42,211 bases of DNA, taken from assembly GCF_001421885.1 (NCBI RefSeq), contig NZ_LMLH01000032.1, positions 5,071 through 47,281 of the forward strand, given 5' to 3'. Positions 1 to 8,025 of this stretch are shown here, piece after piece (within the stretch, counting starts at the first letter, position 1; each line of letters begins with the position of its first letter). The DNA comes from Pseudomonas sp. Leaf48 (lineage in GTDB: Bacteria; Pseudomonadota; Gammaproteobacteria; Pseudomonadales; Pseudomonadaceae). The position numbers were made by a program, and so were the translations under genes. A model generated the notes under the pieces. The model saw nothing but the letters and a program-made list of their open reading frames with translations, ran no database searches and had not been told where the DNA came from.

Positions 1-306
1 CACTTCTGGCACCTGACACACCGCCATCGCGAGCATGCTCGCTCCTACAGTGGATCTGTGTCGTGCACAAATCCTGGTTCACCGGCGATCCCTGTGGGAG
101 CCGGCCTGCCGGCGATGGGGCCGGCAAATCCAACACTTCTGGCACCTGACACACCGCCATCGCGAGCATGCTCGCTCCTACAGTGGATCTGTGTCGTGCA
201 CAAATCCTCTGTTCAACGGCGATCCCTGTAGGAGCCAGGGAACGATCCATGACCTGTGCTACTGCGGTGGGTCGATCCCCCGCGATGAACAATAACGCGG
301 ACTCAA
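1..306. repeat. Tandem REP-containing repeat, 133-bp period; no gene
   Basis: No coding region is credible here. Positions 1 to about 85 recur almost exactly from 134 to about 218, giving a period of 133 bases. Each copy contains a REP palindrome of the GAGCATGCTCGC type (about 26-49 and 159-182). The first copy also carries a second REP of the GCCGGCCTGCCGGC type (about 98-114), and the second copy breaks off inside the equivalent sequence near 237. The array lies just downstream of the 3' end of iacG and may act as a transcription end or mRNA-stabilising structure; that role is inferred. Confidence 0.8.
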
Positions 307-816
307 TCAAGCCGCACTGGCATGCTCAACGCGATGAAACAAGCGGTTGAAATACACCAGGCTATCGCGCGGCTCACGCACGCCGACCTGAGTCAGCTCG
401 ACGAACAACACCGAATGCGAGCCCACTTCCTTGCATTCGCTGATGCGTCCTTGCAGTTGGACCAAGGCATCGCGCAGCACCGGCACGTCGGCGGCACCAT
501 CGTCCCACAGGTCCCATTCGAAGCGCTCGGCCATCGGCACCTTGGTCATGCCGGCGAAGTGCTTGGCCAGCTCTTCCTGCTCGCCACACAGCACGTTGAT
601 GCACAGGTGACCATTGGTGCGGAACACGTCGTGGGTGGCGCTGTTGCGGTTGACGCACACCAGCACCGTGGGTGGCGAGTCCGTCACCGAGCACACGGCG
701 CTGGCAGTGATGCCGCAACGTCCGCCGGGGCCGTTGGTGGTGATGATGTTCACCGCCGCCGGCAGCTGCGCCATGGCGTTGCGAAAGTCGATTTGCTGCT
801 GGCTCAGGTCGGCCAT
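307..816 (-). CDS. iacG: Flavin reductase, HpaC-like; probable IacG of IAA catabolism
   Basis: The 169-residue product is a flavin reductase domain protein of the HpaC/RutF type, which uses NADH to reduce free FMN or FAD for a partner monooxygenase. The N-terminal stretch FRNAMAQLPAAVNIITT and the following GRCGITASAVCSVTDSPP match the family's flavin-binding start, and FNRLFHRV near the end is the usual C-terminal signature. The start is supported by GAAGGGG upstream of the ATG. In known iac clusters iacG follows iacF and supplies reduced flavin to IacA. Here it is separated from iacF by two regulator genes, so it must have its own promoter in the gap up to 1075. The function comes from family and context; a reductase serving another monooxygenase is possible but less likely. 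Confidence 0.82.
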   Translation of the reverse strand: MADLSQQQIDFRNAMAQLPAAVNIITTNGPGGRCGITASAVCSVTDSPPTVLVCVNRNSATHDVFRTNGHLCINVLCGEQEELAKHFAGMTKVPMAERFEWDLWDDGAADVPVLRDALVQLQGRISECKEVGSHSVLFVELTQVGVREPRDSLVYFNRLFHRVEHASAA

Positions 817-936
817 GTCGGTGCCCCTTCCTTCAGGAGGGCCGCTGTGGCGCGGCCCGTAGGTGATGGAACAAGACTAAGGCCCGGCACGCGCCGCAAC
901 CATTGCGACGATCCCCATGGCGAGGTTGGCTTTCCG

Positions 937-948
937 CTAGTCGACTAG
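937..948. promoter_or_regulatory. Perfect 12-bp palindrome CTAGTCGACTAG, candidate operator
   Basis: This perfect palindrome lies in the 259-base gap between iacG (leftward) and the response regulator gene (rightward), which is where a shared operator would be expected. Response regulators with NarL/FixJ-type DNA-binding domains bind short dyads, so the neighbouring regulator is the natural candidate. I saw no second copy of the full 12-mer upstream of iacA. That the site is an operator is inferred. Confidence 0.35.
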
Positions 949-1075
949 GTGGTTTCTTTATCGCAAGCACCGGTCACAGTAGGTATTCTTCTAACTGGCT
1001 TCAATAGTTCAGCCTAAGTGCGCCGCGCGACTCGCGTGGGAAAACAATAATTAGAAATTTCCGTGGCAGCCCCAG

Positions 1076-1705
1076 ATGCAAACCCGCAAACCGATTGTTT
1101 ACATCGTTGACGACGACAAAGACCTGCGCACCTCGCTGGCCTGGCTGCTGGAGTCTGTCAGCGTGCAGGCGCAGTGCTTTGCCGGCGCCGAAGAGTTCCT
1201 CAGCCAATACGATCCCACGCAGCCCGCCTGCCTGGTGCTGGATGTGCGCATGCCGGAAACCAGTGGCTTCCAGTTGCAGGAAATCCTCAACCAGCGCGGC
1301 AGCAGTTTGCCGACCATTTTCGTCTCGGCCCATGGCGACATTCCGATGTCGGTCACGGCGATGAAGAACGGCGCGCTGGATTTCGTCGAGAAGCCCTACA
1401 ACCCACAGCAGATGATCGACCGCATCCAGGCCGCGCTCAAAGCCGCGGTGCATGCCCAGGCCGATCAGGCGCAGCGTCAGAGCCTGCAAGGCAAAATGGC
1501 CCTGCTGACGGCTCGCGAACGCGAAGTGTTGATGCTGGTGATCGATGGCAAGGCCAGCAAAGTGATTGCCCGGGAGCTGGACATCAGCGTCAAAACCGTT
1601 GACGTACACCGCACCAAGATCAAGGAAAAGATGGGCGTCAGCAGCATCGCCATGCTGGTGCGCGAAGTGCTGCACCTGCCTGGGGATGAGCCGGCGCGGC
1701 ACTGA
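1076..1705 (+). CDS. FixJ-family response regulator (receiver plus LuxR-type HTH), probable iac regulator
   Basis: The 209-residue protein has an N-terminal receiver domain (about residues 5-120) with the acidic pair near D12-D13, phosphoacceptor D56 in LVLDVRMP, the conserved serine in FVSAHGD and the lysine in VEKPY. A LuxR/GerE helix-turn-helix follows (about 143-205), recognisable from LTAREREVLMLV and SVKTVDVHRTKIKEKM. Such regulators are activated by phosphorylation from a sensor kinase. The only cytoplasmic PAS kinase nearby is at 10435-11907 on the other side of the iac operon, so the two probably form a pair. Two-component control of iac genes has, as I recall, been reported in Paraburkholderia phytofirmans. 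The Shine-Dalgarno sequence is weak. The target is inferred from position. Confidence 0.88.
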   Translation: MQTRKPIVYIVDDDKDLRTSLAWLLESVSVQAQCFAGAEEFLSQYDPTQPACLVLDVRMPETSGFQLQEILNQRGSSLPTIFVSAHGDIPMSVTAMKNGALDFVEKPYNPQQMIDRIQAALKAAVHAQADQAQRQSLQGKMALLTAREREVLMLVIDGKASKVIARELDISVKTVDVHRTKIKEKMGVSSIAMLVREVLHLPGDEPARH

Positions 1706-1730
1706 CATTACCCCCAAGACTTGCGGCACA

Positions 1731-2090
1731 TCCAGCATCACCGGCGCCTGACACTCCGCCTTCGCGGGCAAGCCCGCTCCCACAGGGGAACTCCAGCGAA
1801 CACAAAGCTGTGTACGGCGAAAAATCCATGCCGGAGCGGGCTTGCTCGGGGCGGCGCTCCTACGAAGAAGCCAGCAGATCCAGCATCACCGGCGACTGAC
1901 AATCCGCCTTCGCGGGCAAGCCCGCTCCCACAGGGGAACTCCAGCGAACACAAAGCTGTGTACGGCGAAAAATCCATGCGGGAGCGGGTTTGCTCGGGGC
2001 GGCGCTCCTACGAAGAAGCCGGCACGTCCAGCATCACCGGCGACTGACACGCCGCCTTCGCGGGCAAGCCCGCTCCAACGGGGGATTTGT
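1731..2090. repeat. Three-copy tandem BIME array, 148-bp period
   Basis: The phrase TCCAGCATCACCGGCG starts at 1731, 1879 and 2027, exactly 148 bases apart. Each unit contains a GCGGGCAAGCCCGCTCC REP palindrome; in the first two units it is followed by an inverted partner reading GGAGCGGG(C/T)TTGCTCGGGG. The third unit is truncated after its first REP. The array fills the space between the convergent response regulator and AraC-type genes (1706-2139), where it may serve as a bidirectional transcription end. No coding sequence is supported in this gap. Confidence 0.88.
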
Positions 2091-2139
2091 GGCCGTTCGC
2101 AGATTTTTTCGCTAACTGAAGATCGTCTATAGAAGCGAG

Positions 2140-3060
2140 TCAGTTATGGCTATAGCGCTTGCGATACGCGCCCGGCGATACGCCAAAGCGTGATTTGAAC
2201 GCCGAGGAGAAGTAGCTGGAATCGGAGAAACCCCAGGCATAACACAGTGCCGAGAGCTTCTGTTCGACGTCGGCGCGGCGCAGGTTTTGCGCGCAGAAAT
2301 CCAGGCGTCGGTGCTTGATGTATTGCGCCACGACCAGGCCGCGCTTGGAGAACATCCGGTACAGGCCGCGCACGGAAATCCCAACCTCACGGGCAATCAG
2401 TTCCGGGCACAGTTCCTCGTCGCTGAGGTGCGCATCGATGAACGCGATGATCTTGCGAAATTGTCGTTCGTGGGCGTCTGCGCCGCTGTCGCGGGCGCTG
2501 ATGCCCGGCAGCAGCAGGCTGGCCAGGGCGTCGAGCACCGCCTCGCTTTCCTGCATGTCCAGCCCTTCCTGTCGCCGGGTGTCCAGCACCAGCTTGTTGG
2601 CCATCGCGGCCAGCGGGCTGCTGGCGCCAATGCGCGTGGCGCAGTTGACGGCATTGAAGTGCGAGCCACGCTCGACCACCTGACGCGGCAAAATCAGCGA
2701 CAGTTGTCGCGAATCTTCGTTGTAGGTCATGTCGCTCGGACGGCTGGCATCGATCAGGGCGATGTCACCACAGCCCAGTTGCGCGCGGTTGTCGCCCTGC
2801 TCCAGCTGAGAACTGCCGCGCATCTGGAACACCGCGTAGAAGTGGCCGTCGCTGCTGGTGCTGACGTCCTTGCTGGTGCGGTACAGATGCACATGCGCCA
2901 TGTCGACCACACTCAGGCTGATCGCTCCGCTGCGAAACTCCGTCAGTTCACCATAGAAGTCGGTGTCCAGCGCCCGCGCGTCGAAACGCCCACAGGCCTG
3001 GTTTACCTGGTTCAACCAACTTTCGAACGCTTCATTGCGCACCGTCGATGCTGTAATCAT
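2140..3060 (-). CDS. AraC-family transcriptional regulator, FeaR-like
   Basis: The 306-residue protein has an N-terminal AraC-binding-like domain (about residues 15-190) and a C-terminal AraC/XylS double helix-turn-helix (about 200-302) with the typical ending AWGFSDSSYFSSAFKSRFGVSPGAYRKRY. The N-terminal domain resembles FeaR, which activates aromatic amine and arylacetaldehyde oxidation genes in enterobacteria, and related regulators of aromatic breakdown. The ATG has GAGG about nine bases upstream. It lies 153 bases beyond the end of iacF on the same strand, so it may be partly cotranscribed with the operon. Control of iacA-F, of iacG or of the aau amine dehydrogenase cluster are all plausible; the sequence alone does not choose. 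Confidence 0.85.
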   Translation of the reverse strand: MITASTVRNEAFESWLNQVNQACGRFDARALDTDFYGELTEFRSGAISLSVVDMAHVHLYRTSKDVSTSSDGHFYAVFQMRGSSQLEQGDNRAQLGCGDIALIDASRPSDMTYNEDSRQLSLILPRQVVERGSHFNAVNCATRIGASSPLAAMANKLVLDTRRQEGLDMQESEAVLDALASLLLPGISARDSGADAHERQFRKIIAFIDAHLSDEELCPELIAREVGISVRGLYRMFSKRGLVVAQYIKHRRLDFCAQNLRRADVEQKLSALCYAWGFSDSSYFSSAFKSRFGVSPGAYRKRYSHN

Positions 3061-3213
3061 GTCCGCAAAGCCTCAGGTTTTTCTTGTTATTTTCCGACCG
3101 CTTCGTCGACCGGCTCGGTCAAATCTGTCTCGTTTACCGCCATCGCCTCCCTCGATGGCCGCCGGGCGCCCATTCAACAGGCTCCGGCGCAAGCTTTCCA
3201 GCTTTCCATTGAG

Positions 3214-4164
3214 TTAAATGTCCAATACCAGACGAGCGGAAAGCGCCCGGGATACACAGGCGCAAATCTGCTTGTTGGAAGCCTTTTCCTTGTTGGAAAG
3301 GCAATTGTCGCGGTGCTCCGGCAGGCCGTCGAGCACCTCGACTATGCAGGTACCGCAGATGCCTTCGCGGCACTCGGTGTCGATGTCGCAACCGTGGGCC
3401 TGCAACACATCCACCAGGCTGCTGTCGGCCGGGACGTGAAGCACCACGCCGGAACTGGCCAGCTCGACTTCGAAGCTGCCCGTCGGCGCGCTGTTGGCGG
3501 CCGGGTCGGCAGCGAAGTGCTCCAGGTGAATGGCGTCGTCCGGGCGCGTGCGCGCGGCCACTTCCACCACTTTGTTCATGAACGGTGCCGGGCCACAGGT
3601 GTAGACATGGGCCGCGCCGCCTGCGCGTTCCAGGCAGGCGCTCAATGCGCCGTCCAGGTCCGCCGGTTCCACGCCGTAGTGAAACTCGACATTTTCCGGA
3701 AAATTTGTGGCCAACAGCTGAGTAAAGGCGGCGTACTGCTCAGAGCGTGCAAAATAATGCAAGCGATAGGCTTGACCGCTTTCAGCCAGGCGATAGGCCA
3801 TGCTCAGCAGCGGCGTAACGCCGATACCGGCGGCAAACAGCACGTGTTCAGTGGCCGTCTCGTCGAGGCGGAACAGGTTGCGTGGCGCCCCCATTTCCAG
3901 CTCCATGCCCTCTTCCACTTGCTCGTGCAGCGCCAGTGAGCCACCGCGCGACTGCGCTTCTTTCTTCACCGCCACCAGATAGGCGCGGCGATCCTGTGGC
4001 GGGCTGCACAGCGAATACTGCCGGGTAACACCGGTCGGCCCGGTAAGGTCGACGTGGGCGCCCGGTTCATAGGTGTCGAGCGGCTGGCCGTCACTGCGCA
4101 CGAGGCGAAAGGAACGGATATCCAGCGCTTCGTCGACGATCCTTTCGATCTTCACCTTCATCAT
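3214..4164 (-). CDS. iacF: Ferredoxin-NAD(P)H reductase of Rieske oxygenase, probable IacF
   Basis: The 316-residue protein has the phthalate-dioxygenase-reductase order: a flavin-binding barrel (RQYSLCS near residue 50), a nucleotide-binding domain (AAGIGVTPLLSM near 111-122; YTCGP near 188), and a C-terminal plant-type 2Fe-2S ferredoxin domain. The cluster cysteines appear to be C265, C270, C273 and C301 with the usual CX4CX2C spacing. It would pass electrons from NADH to the oxygenase IacCD. The start at 4164 has AGGTG seven bases upstream and matches family N-termini; an in-frame ATG at 4200 would add twelve unrelated residues. The gap to iacE (4165-4321) is unusually long for this operon and holds a REP pair. 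Confidence 0.88.
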   Translation of the reverse strand: MMKVKIERIVDEALDIRSFRLVRSDGQPLDTYEPGAHVDLTGPTGVTRQYSLCSPPQDRRAYLVAVKKEAQSRGGSLALHEQVEEGMELEMGAPRNLFRLDETATEHVLFAAGIGVTPLLSMAYRLAESGQAYRLHYFARSEQYAAFTQLLATNFPENVEFHYGVEPADLDGALSACLERAGGAAHVYTCGPAPFMNKVVEVAARTRPDDAIHLEHFAADPAANSAPTGSFEVELASSGVVLHVPADSSLVDVLQAHGCDIDTECREGICGTCIVEVLDGLPEHRDNCLSNKEKASNKQICACVSRALSARLVLDI

Positions 4165-4202
4165 TGCATCACCTGAATATTGTTGTTTTGGGTACTGCAC
4201 CT

Positions 4203-4302
4203 TGTAGGAGCGAGCATGCTCGCGATGAACCCGAGGTCACCACGGGGTGCCAGGTTTCCAGCGTCATCGTTGACGACCATCGCGAGCATGCTCGCTCCTA
4301 CA
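4203..4302. repeat. BIME (inverted REP pair) inside the iac operon
   Basis: Two REP sequences of the GAGCGAGCATGCTCGCGATG type face each other over exactly 100 bases between iacE and iacF. The outer arms are identical to those of the BIME at 10131-10230, which is also 100 bases long, and the inner CGTTGACG-CCATCGCGAG segment is shared too. In a transcript this would fold into a large hairpin and could reduce or stabilise iacF expression relative to iacA-E; that effect is inferred. Confidence 0.88.
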
Positions 4303-4321
4303 GGGGTCATTTTTCTGCTGC

Positions 4322-5062
4322 TCAGCGCATGAACAAGCCGCCGTTGACGTCCAGGCACGCACCGGTCACCGAGGTCGCGTTGTCGGCGATCAACAGCAAC
4401 ACGCTGTCGGCGATGAACGCCGGATCGCCAAGGGTGCCGGCCGGGATCATCTTGAGGATCAGCTCCAGACGCTCGGGGGCCACGGTTTCGCGCACCACCG
4501 GCAAGTCCAGGGGACCCGGCGAGATGCTGTTGACCGTGACGCCTTGCGGTGCCAGTTCCCGGGCGAAGACCTTGGTCAACGTCGCCACGCCACCCTTGGC
4601 CGCCGCGTAATGCGCGCCGGTGGCGGTGCCGCCGTTTTGTCCGGCCAGGGAAGCGATGTTGACGACGCGACCGAAACCACGCTCGGCGAAATGCGCGCCG
4701 AACACCTGGCAGGCAACGAAAGTGCCGCGCAGGTTGATCGCCATCGATTCATCGAACTCTTCCGGCGTGATGTCCATCAGCGCCGCGACTTTCGAAACAC
4801 CCGCGTTGTTCACCAGAATGTCAGTACCACCCCAGCGCTCGGCCAGCAGGTCACGGGCGCGCTGGAAGTCCGCCTTGCTGCGCACATCCAGTTCAATGGC
4901 GACTGCAGTGGCGCCGCTGGCATCGAGCTCGGCGGCCAGCGCCTGCACACCGTTCAGGCGCACATCGGCCAGGGCAACACGATAACCGGCTGCATGCAGA
5001 CGCCGGGCGATGCACTCGCCCAATCCGCGCGAAGCTCCCGTAACAAGGGCTACTCGACTCAT
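4322..5062 (-). CDS. iacE: Short-chain dehydrogenase/reductase, probable IacE
   Basis: The 246-residue protein is a classical SDR. It shows the cofactor motif TGASRGLG (residues 8-15), NNAG (85-88), and the catalytic set S138, Y152 and K156 in YAAAK. In IAA catabolism IacE acts together with IacA in the early conversion of IAA to a dioxindole-3-acetic-acid-type intermediate; this comes from published work on iac enzymes and was not seen in the sequence. GAGGG precedes the ATG. The gene follows iacD by ten bases. Assignment to IacE rather than a generic SDR rests on its fixed place between the Rieske beta subunit and the reductase. Confidence 0.88.
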   Translation of the reverse strand: MSRVALVTGASRGLGECIARRLHAAGYRVALADVRLNGVQALAAELDASGATAVAIELDVRSKADFQRARDLLAERWGGTDILVNNAGVSKVAALMDITPEEFDESMAINLRGTFVACQVFGAHFAERGFGRVVNIASLAGQNGGTATGAHYAAAKGGVATLTKVFARELAPQGVTVNSISPGPLDLPVVRETVAPERLELILKMIPAGTLGDPAFIADSVLLLIADNATSVTGACLDVNGGLFMR

Positions 5063-5072
5063 GATGTTGCCC

Positions 5073-5573
5073 TCACAAAAGGAAGCCGAGCGCGCTCAGG
5101 CTGTCGGTGGAGTTGATCAGGCGCACGACCTTGCGTTCCAGTTTCGCCACACCATCGACAAAACGAATGCGGTGGTTCAGGTCGGCCACGAACGGCGTGT
5201 GCACGCCGCGCTTGTAGGCATACAGCAGCTGCGCCGAGTTGACCTCGACGATGTCGCCGGCCGCTTCCACCAGACGAAAACGCGAGATCGTGCGAATGGT
5301 TTTCGCTGCATCCACCGCCGACGGCGAGTAGCCTGCGGTCAGGCGCTCGATACGCAGGTCACGCATGCGCGCGTCGTCATAGGCGTAGTTGAGGGTGGCC
5401 TCGAAGTCTTCGGTGTCCGGATCGATCGGTACGATGTACTTGCCGCTTTCGCTCCACAAGGTCGCCCATTCGGCGTAGTTCTTGTGATCCAGCAGTTCGG
5501 CTTCGCGCCAGATGAATTCGATGGCCTGGGCCAACGGGCCGGAAAAACCGTTCAGGGTGTCTTGATTGCTCAT
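5073..5573 (-). CDS. iacD: Ring-hydroxylating dioxygenase beta subunit, probable IacD
   Basis: The 166-residue protein belongs to the NTF2-fold small subunits of aromatic ring-hydroxylating dioxygenases; features such as EFIWREAELLDHKNYAEW, the aspartate-rich middle and VNSAQLLYAYKRG fit the family. It is a structural partner of the Rieske subunit IacC. The start at 5573 overlaps the iacC stop as ATGA, implying translational coupling; an upstream ATG at 5594 lies inside iacC and is less likely. Length is normal for the family. Confidence 0.88.
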   Translation of the reverse strand: MSNQDTLNGFSGPLAQAIEFIWREAELLDHKNYAEWATLWSESGKYIVPIDPDTEDFEATLNYAYDDARMRDLRIERLTAGYSPSAVDAAKTIRTISRFRLVEAAGDIVEVNSAQLLYAYKRGVHTPFVADLNHRIRFVDGVAKLERKVVRLINSTDSLSALGFLL

Positions 5574-6853
5574 TGGCTCATCATCCTTTTCCACATGTCG
5601 TAGGCACCGCGCATGCCGCCTTCATCGGTGGCGTGGCTGACCTTGTCGCCGTTTTCAGCGGTGATTTCGCGGTTCAGGCCGCGGTTGACCAGGATTGGCG
5701 CATCGACGCCGGCGTACGAGCCGCGCTGTACACGGTCCCAGGCTTCGGCATCGTCAGGGCTGCCGAAACCGAACGGGCCCTGGAAGTGTTCGTGAATACG
5801 CATGCGTTCGCGGTTGGCGATTTCCGGGCCGCCGTCCATGCCGAGCGCCACGTGGCGGATCTCGGTTTCGGTGACCGATACCGGGCGCAGTACGCGCAAG
5901 AACGACATCGACATCGCCACGTTCGGGAACAGGTTCAGGTTGAAACCGGCGCCGTGCAACGAGCGCACGATGCGACGGACCTGATCGGCCGGCATGGTTT
6001 TCGACAGCTCTTCAGTGACGTGAGCGAAGCGCTCCTGCAACTGTTCGGTGCCGTCGTCGTGGTCAAGATCGACGTGCTCCGGCACCATCACCATCACGCT
6101 GTGGCCATTGCCCAGGGAGTGGGTCACGGCCTGCTCGTCGGTCATGAACGAGAGCATTTCCGAGGTTTCTTCATCCACCGACGACATGAACGACTTGTGC
6201 ACGATCGGGAAGTGGTACCCGTCGGTGGTGTTTTCCAGCTGGATCTTCCAGTTGCCCTTGAAGCTGAACTTGTGTTCACCCTGGGTCTTGATCGGGTAAC
6301 CGGCGCCCTGTTTCATGAACAGGTCCATCCAGTGTTTCGCGCCGCCGAGGAAGTCTTCCAGCGGTTCGATCTCGTCGTTGTAGCTGGCGAAGACCATGCC
6401 GGCGTAGCTTTCCACGCGCAGGCTGGTCAGCGGCAATTCCGACTTTTCGAGGATGCCTTCGTAGCCGTCCGGGTACGGCAGCGCGCGCAGCTTGCCGTCC
6501 AGGCCATAGGACCAGCTGTGGTAAGGGCAGGTGAAACCGGTGGCATTGCCCTTGTGCTTCTCGCACACGGTGGCGCCACGGTGCCGGCAACGGTTTTCCA
6601 GCACGTTGATGTTGTTCTTCTTGTCGCGAACAACGATCACCGGACGACGGCCGATGGTGGCGGTCTTGAAATCGCCACTGTTACGCACTTCGCTTTCGTG
6701 GGCGACCCACACCCAGGTGCGGTAGAAAATCTTTTCCAGCTCGGCTTCGAACAGCGCCGGGTCGTTGTACAGCGAGACATCGACGCGGTCGTGCTGCACC
6801 AGGTCGTCGGGGCTTTTCGACGTCGCGATCAGCCGGTATTCATGAGTGCTCAT
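5570..6853 (-). CDS. iacC: Rieske dioxygenase alpha subunit, probable IacC
   Basis: The 427-residue protein has an N-terminal Rieske 2Fe-2S domain with C89, H91, C109 and H112 (CRH-17-CPYH), and a C-terminal catalytic domain whose mononuclear iron ligands include H214 and H219 in DGYHFPIVHKS. With IacD and the reductase IacF it forms a three-component oxygenase. In IAA catabolism this complex acts on the ring-opened intermediate and leads to catechol (family knowledge). AGGAGA lies just ahead of the ATG. It couples to iacD through an ATGA overlap and lies 23 bases after iacH. Confidence 0.92.
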   Translation of the reverse strand: MSTHEYRLIATSKSPDDLVQHDRVDVSLYNDPALFEAELEKIFYRTWVWVAHESEVRNSGDFKTATIGRRPVIVVRDKKNNINVLENRCRHRGATVCEKHKGNATGFTCPYHSWSYGLDGKLRALPYPDGYEGILEKSELPLTSLRVESYAGMVFASYNDEIEPLEDFLGGAKHWMDLFMKQGAGYPIKTQGEHKFSFKGNWKIQLENTTDGYHFPIVHKSFMSSVDEETSEMLSFMTDEQAVTHSLGNGHSVMVMVPEHVDLDHDDGTEQLQERFAHVTEELSKTMPADQVRRIVRSLHGAGFNLNLFPNVAMSMSFLRVLRPVSVTETEIRHVALGMDGGPEIANRERMRIHEHFQGPFGFGSPDDAEAWDRVQRGSYAGVDAPILVNRGLNREITAENGDKVSHATDEGGMRGAYDMWKRMMSQ

Positions 6854-6876
6854 GCGGTTCTCCTCATGGCTTCTTT

Positions 6877-8025
6877 TTATGATTTGTTTTTAGCGTCGGC
6901 GGGTATACCGCCCATGCTGTGTTGAAGTTGCGCACCAAAGGCGCAGACCAGTTCGTCCTGACCTTTGCGGCCAACGATTTGCAGGCCGACTTTCAGCCCG
7001 CCGCAATCGAGTTCCACCGGCACCGTCAACGCCGGGTGACCGCTTAAATTGAATGGCCGCACCAGCGGCGTCATGCCCGCCACGGCCTTGCTGCCGGCGC
7101 GGGCTTCGCTGAGGGTCGGCGGCAAGGTCGGCAGCGTTGGCAACAGCAACACGGCAAAGTCTTCCAGCGCCGAATCCACCTGTTGGGTGAAGCGCGTGCG
7201 AACGGCTTCGGCCTGGGCCAGTTCTTCACGGCTGGTGCGGCTGGCCGCCAACAGCCGGGTCTCGACATCGCTGCCGATCAGGCCCTTGCCGGTCAGGTGA
7301 CCGAACGCTGCCCAGTTCTCAAAGTTGATCACGGTCAGGCCGGCAGCGAATGCCGCTTCGAATTCGCTCAGGTGCAGATGACTGCGGCGCCATCCGGCAC
7401 GGTCGGCGGCAGCACCCAGGGTGGCTTGCAAGTGCGAATCGCAGGCCACTTCGAGAAAGCCGACTCTGGCGCCGTCGCCGGGCATACCCTGCACGGCAAA
7501 ACCCGGGCAAATCACCTGCATGGCCGCGATCAAGTCGTCCATGCTCCTGGCGAACGGGCCGACGCAATCGAGGCTGGATTGAAGCGGATGGGCGCCGGCA
7601 CGACTGACACGTCCGTAAGTCGGCTTCAGCCCGGCAATGCCGCAGCACGCCGCCGGCACCCGCACCGAACCACCGGTGTCGGTGCCCAGGGCGATGTCTG
7701 CAAGGCCGGCGGCAACTGCCGACGCCGAGCCGCTGGAGGAACCGCCCGGCACACGATCCGGCGCTTGCGGATTGATCGGCGTGCCGGTGAAGTCGTTGAT
7801 GCCGGTCACGCCAAAGGCCAGTTCATGCAGATTGGTCTTGCCGACGATCTGCCAGCCAGCGTTGATAATCGCATCCACCACGTCGGCGTTTTTCGTCGCC
7901 GCTGGCGCATCGGCAAACGCCCGGCTGCCCGAACGGGTCGGGTGGCCGGCGATGTCGATGGAGTCCTTGATCGCCACGCGCTTGCCGTTACCACCGAGGA
8001 TGAATTCGCTGATGAAGGTACTCAT
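6877..8025 (-). CDS. iacH: Amidase-signature hydrolase, probable IacH
   Basis: The 382-residue protein is an amidase-signature enzyme with a Ser-cisSer-Lys triad: K20 in VAIKDSID, the cis-serine in PGGSSSGSAS (about residues 93-102) and S120 in DTGGSVRVPA. IacH is thought to open the lactam ring of an oxindole-type intermediate in IAA breakdown. The start at 8025 is chosen because it overlaps the iacI stop as ATGA and gives a normal amidase N-terminus; a frame extending to 8172 would read into iacI. In-operon position matches other iac clusters. Confidence 0.88.
   Translation of the reverse strand: MSTFISEFILGGNGKRVAIKDSIDIAGHPTRSGSRAFADAPAATKNADVVDAIINAGWQIVGKTNLHELAFGVTGINDFTGTPINPQAPDRVPGGSSSGSASAVAAGLADIALGTDTGGSVRVPAACCGIAGLKPTYGRVSRAGAHPLQSSLDCVGPFARSMDDLIAAMQVICPGFAVQGMPGDGARVGFLEVACDSHLQATLGAAADRAGWRRSHLHLSEFEAAFAAGLTVINFENWAAFGHLTGKGLIGSDVETRLLAASRTSREELAQAEAVRTRFTQQVDSALEDFAVLLLPTLPTLPPTLSEARAGSKAVAGMTPLVRPFNLSGHPALTVPVELDCGGLKVGLQIVGRKGQDELVCAFGAQLQHSMGGIPADAKNKS

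Noticed and set aside
1..2090. CRISPR array
   Set aside because: Repeat units are 133-148 bases long and palindromic REP in nature, with no short spacers and no cas genes.
2287..3939. Rightward open frame of 550 codons across the AraC gene and part of iacF
   Set aside because: It spans two well-supported genes on the other strand and a gap, and has no protein-like composition.
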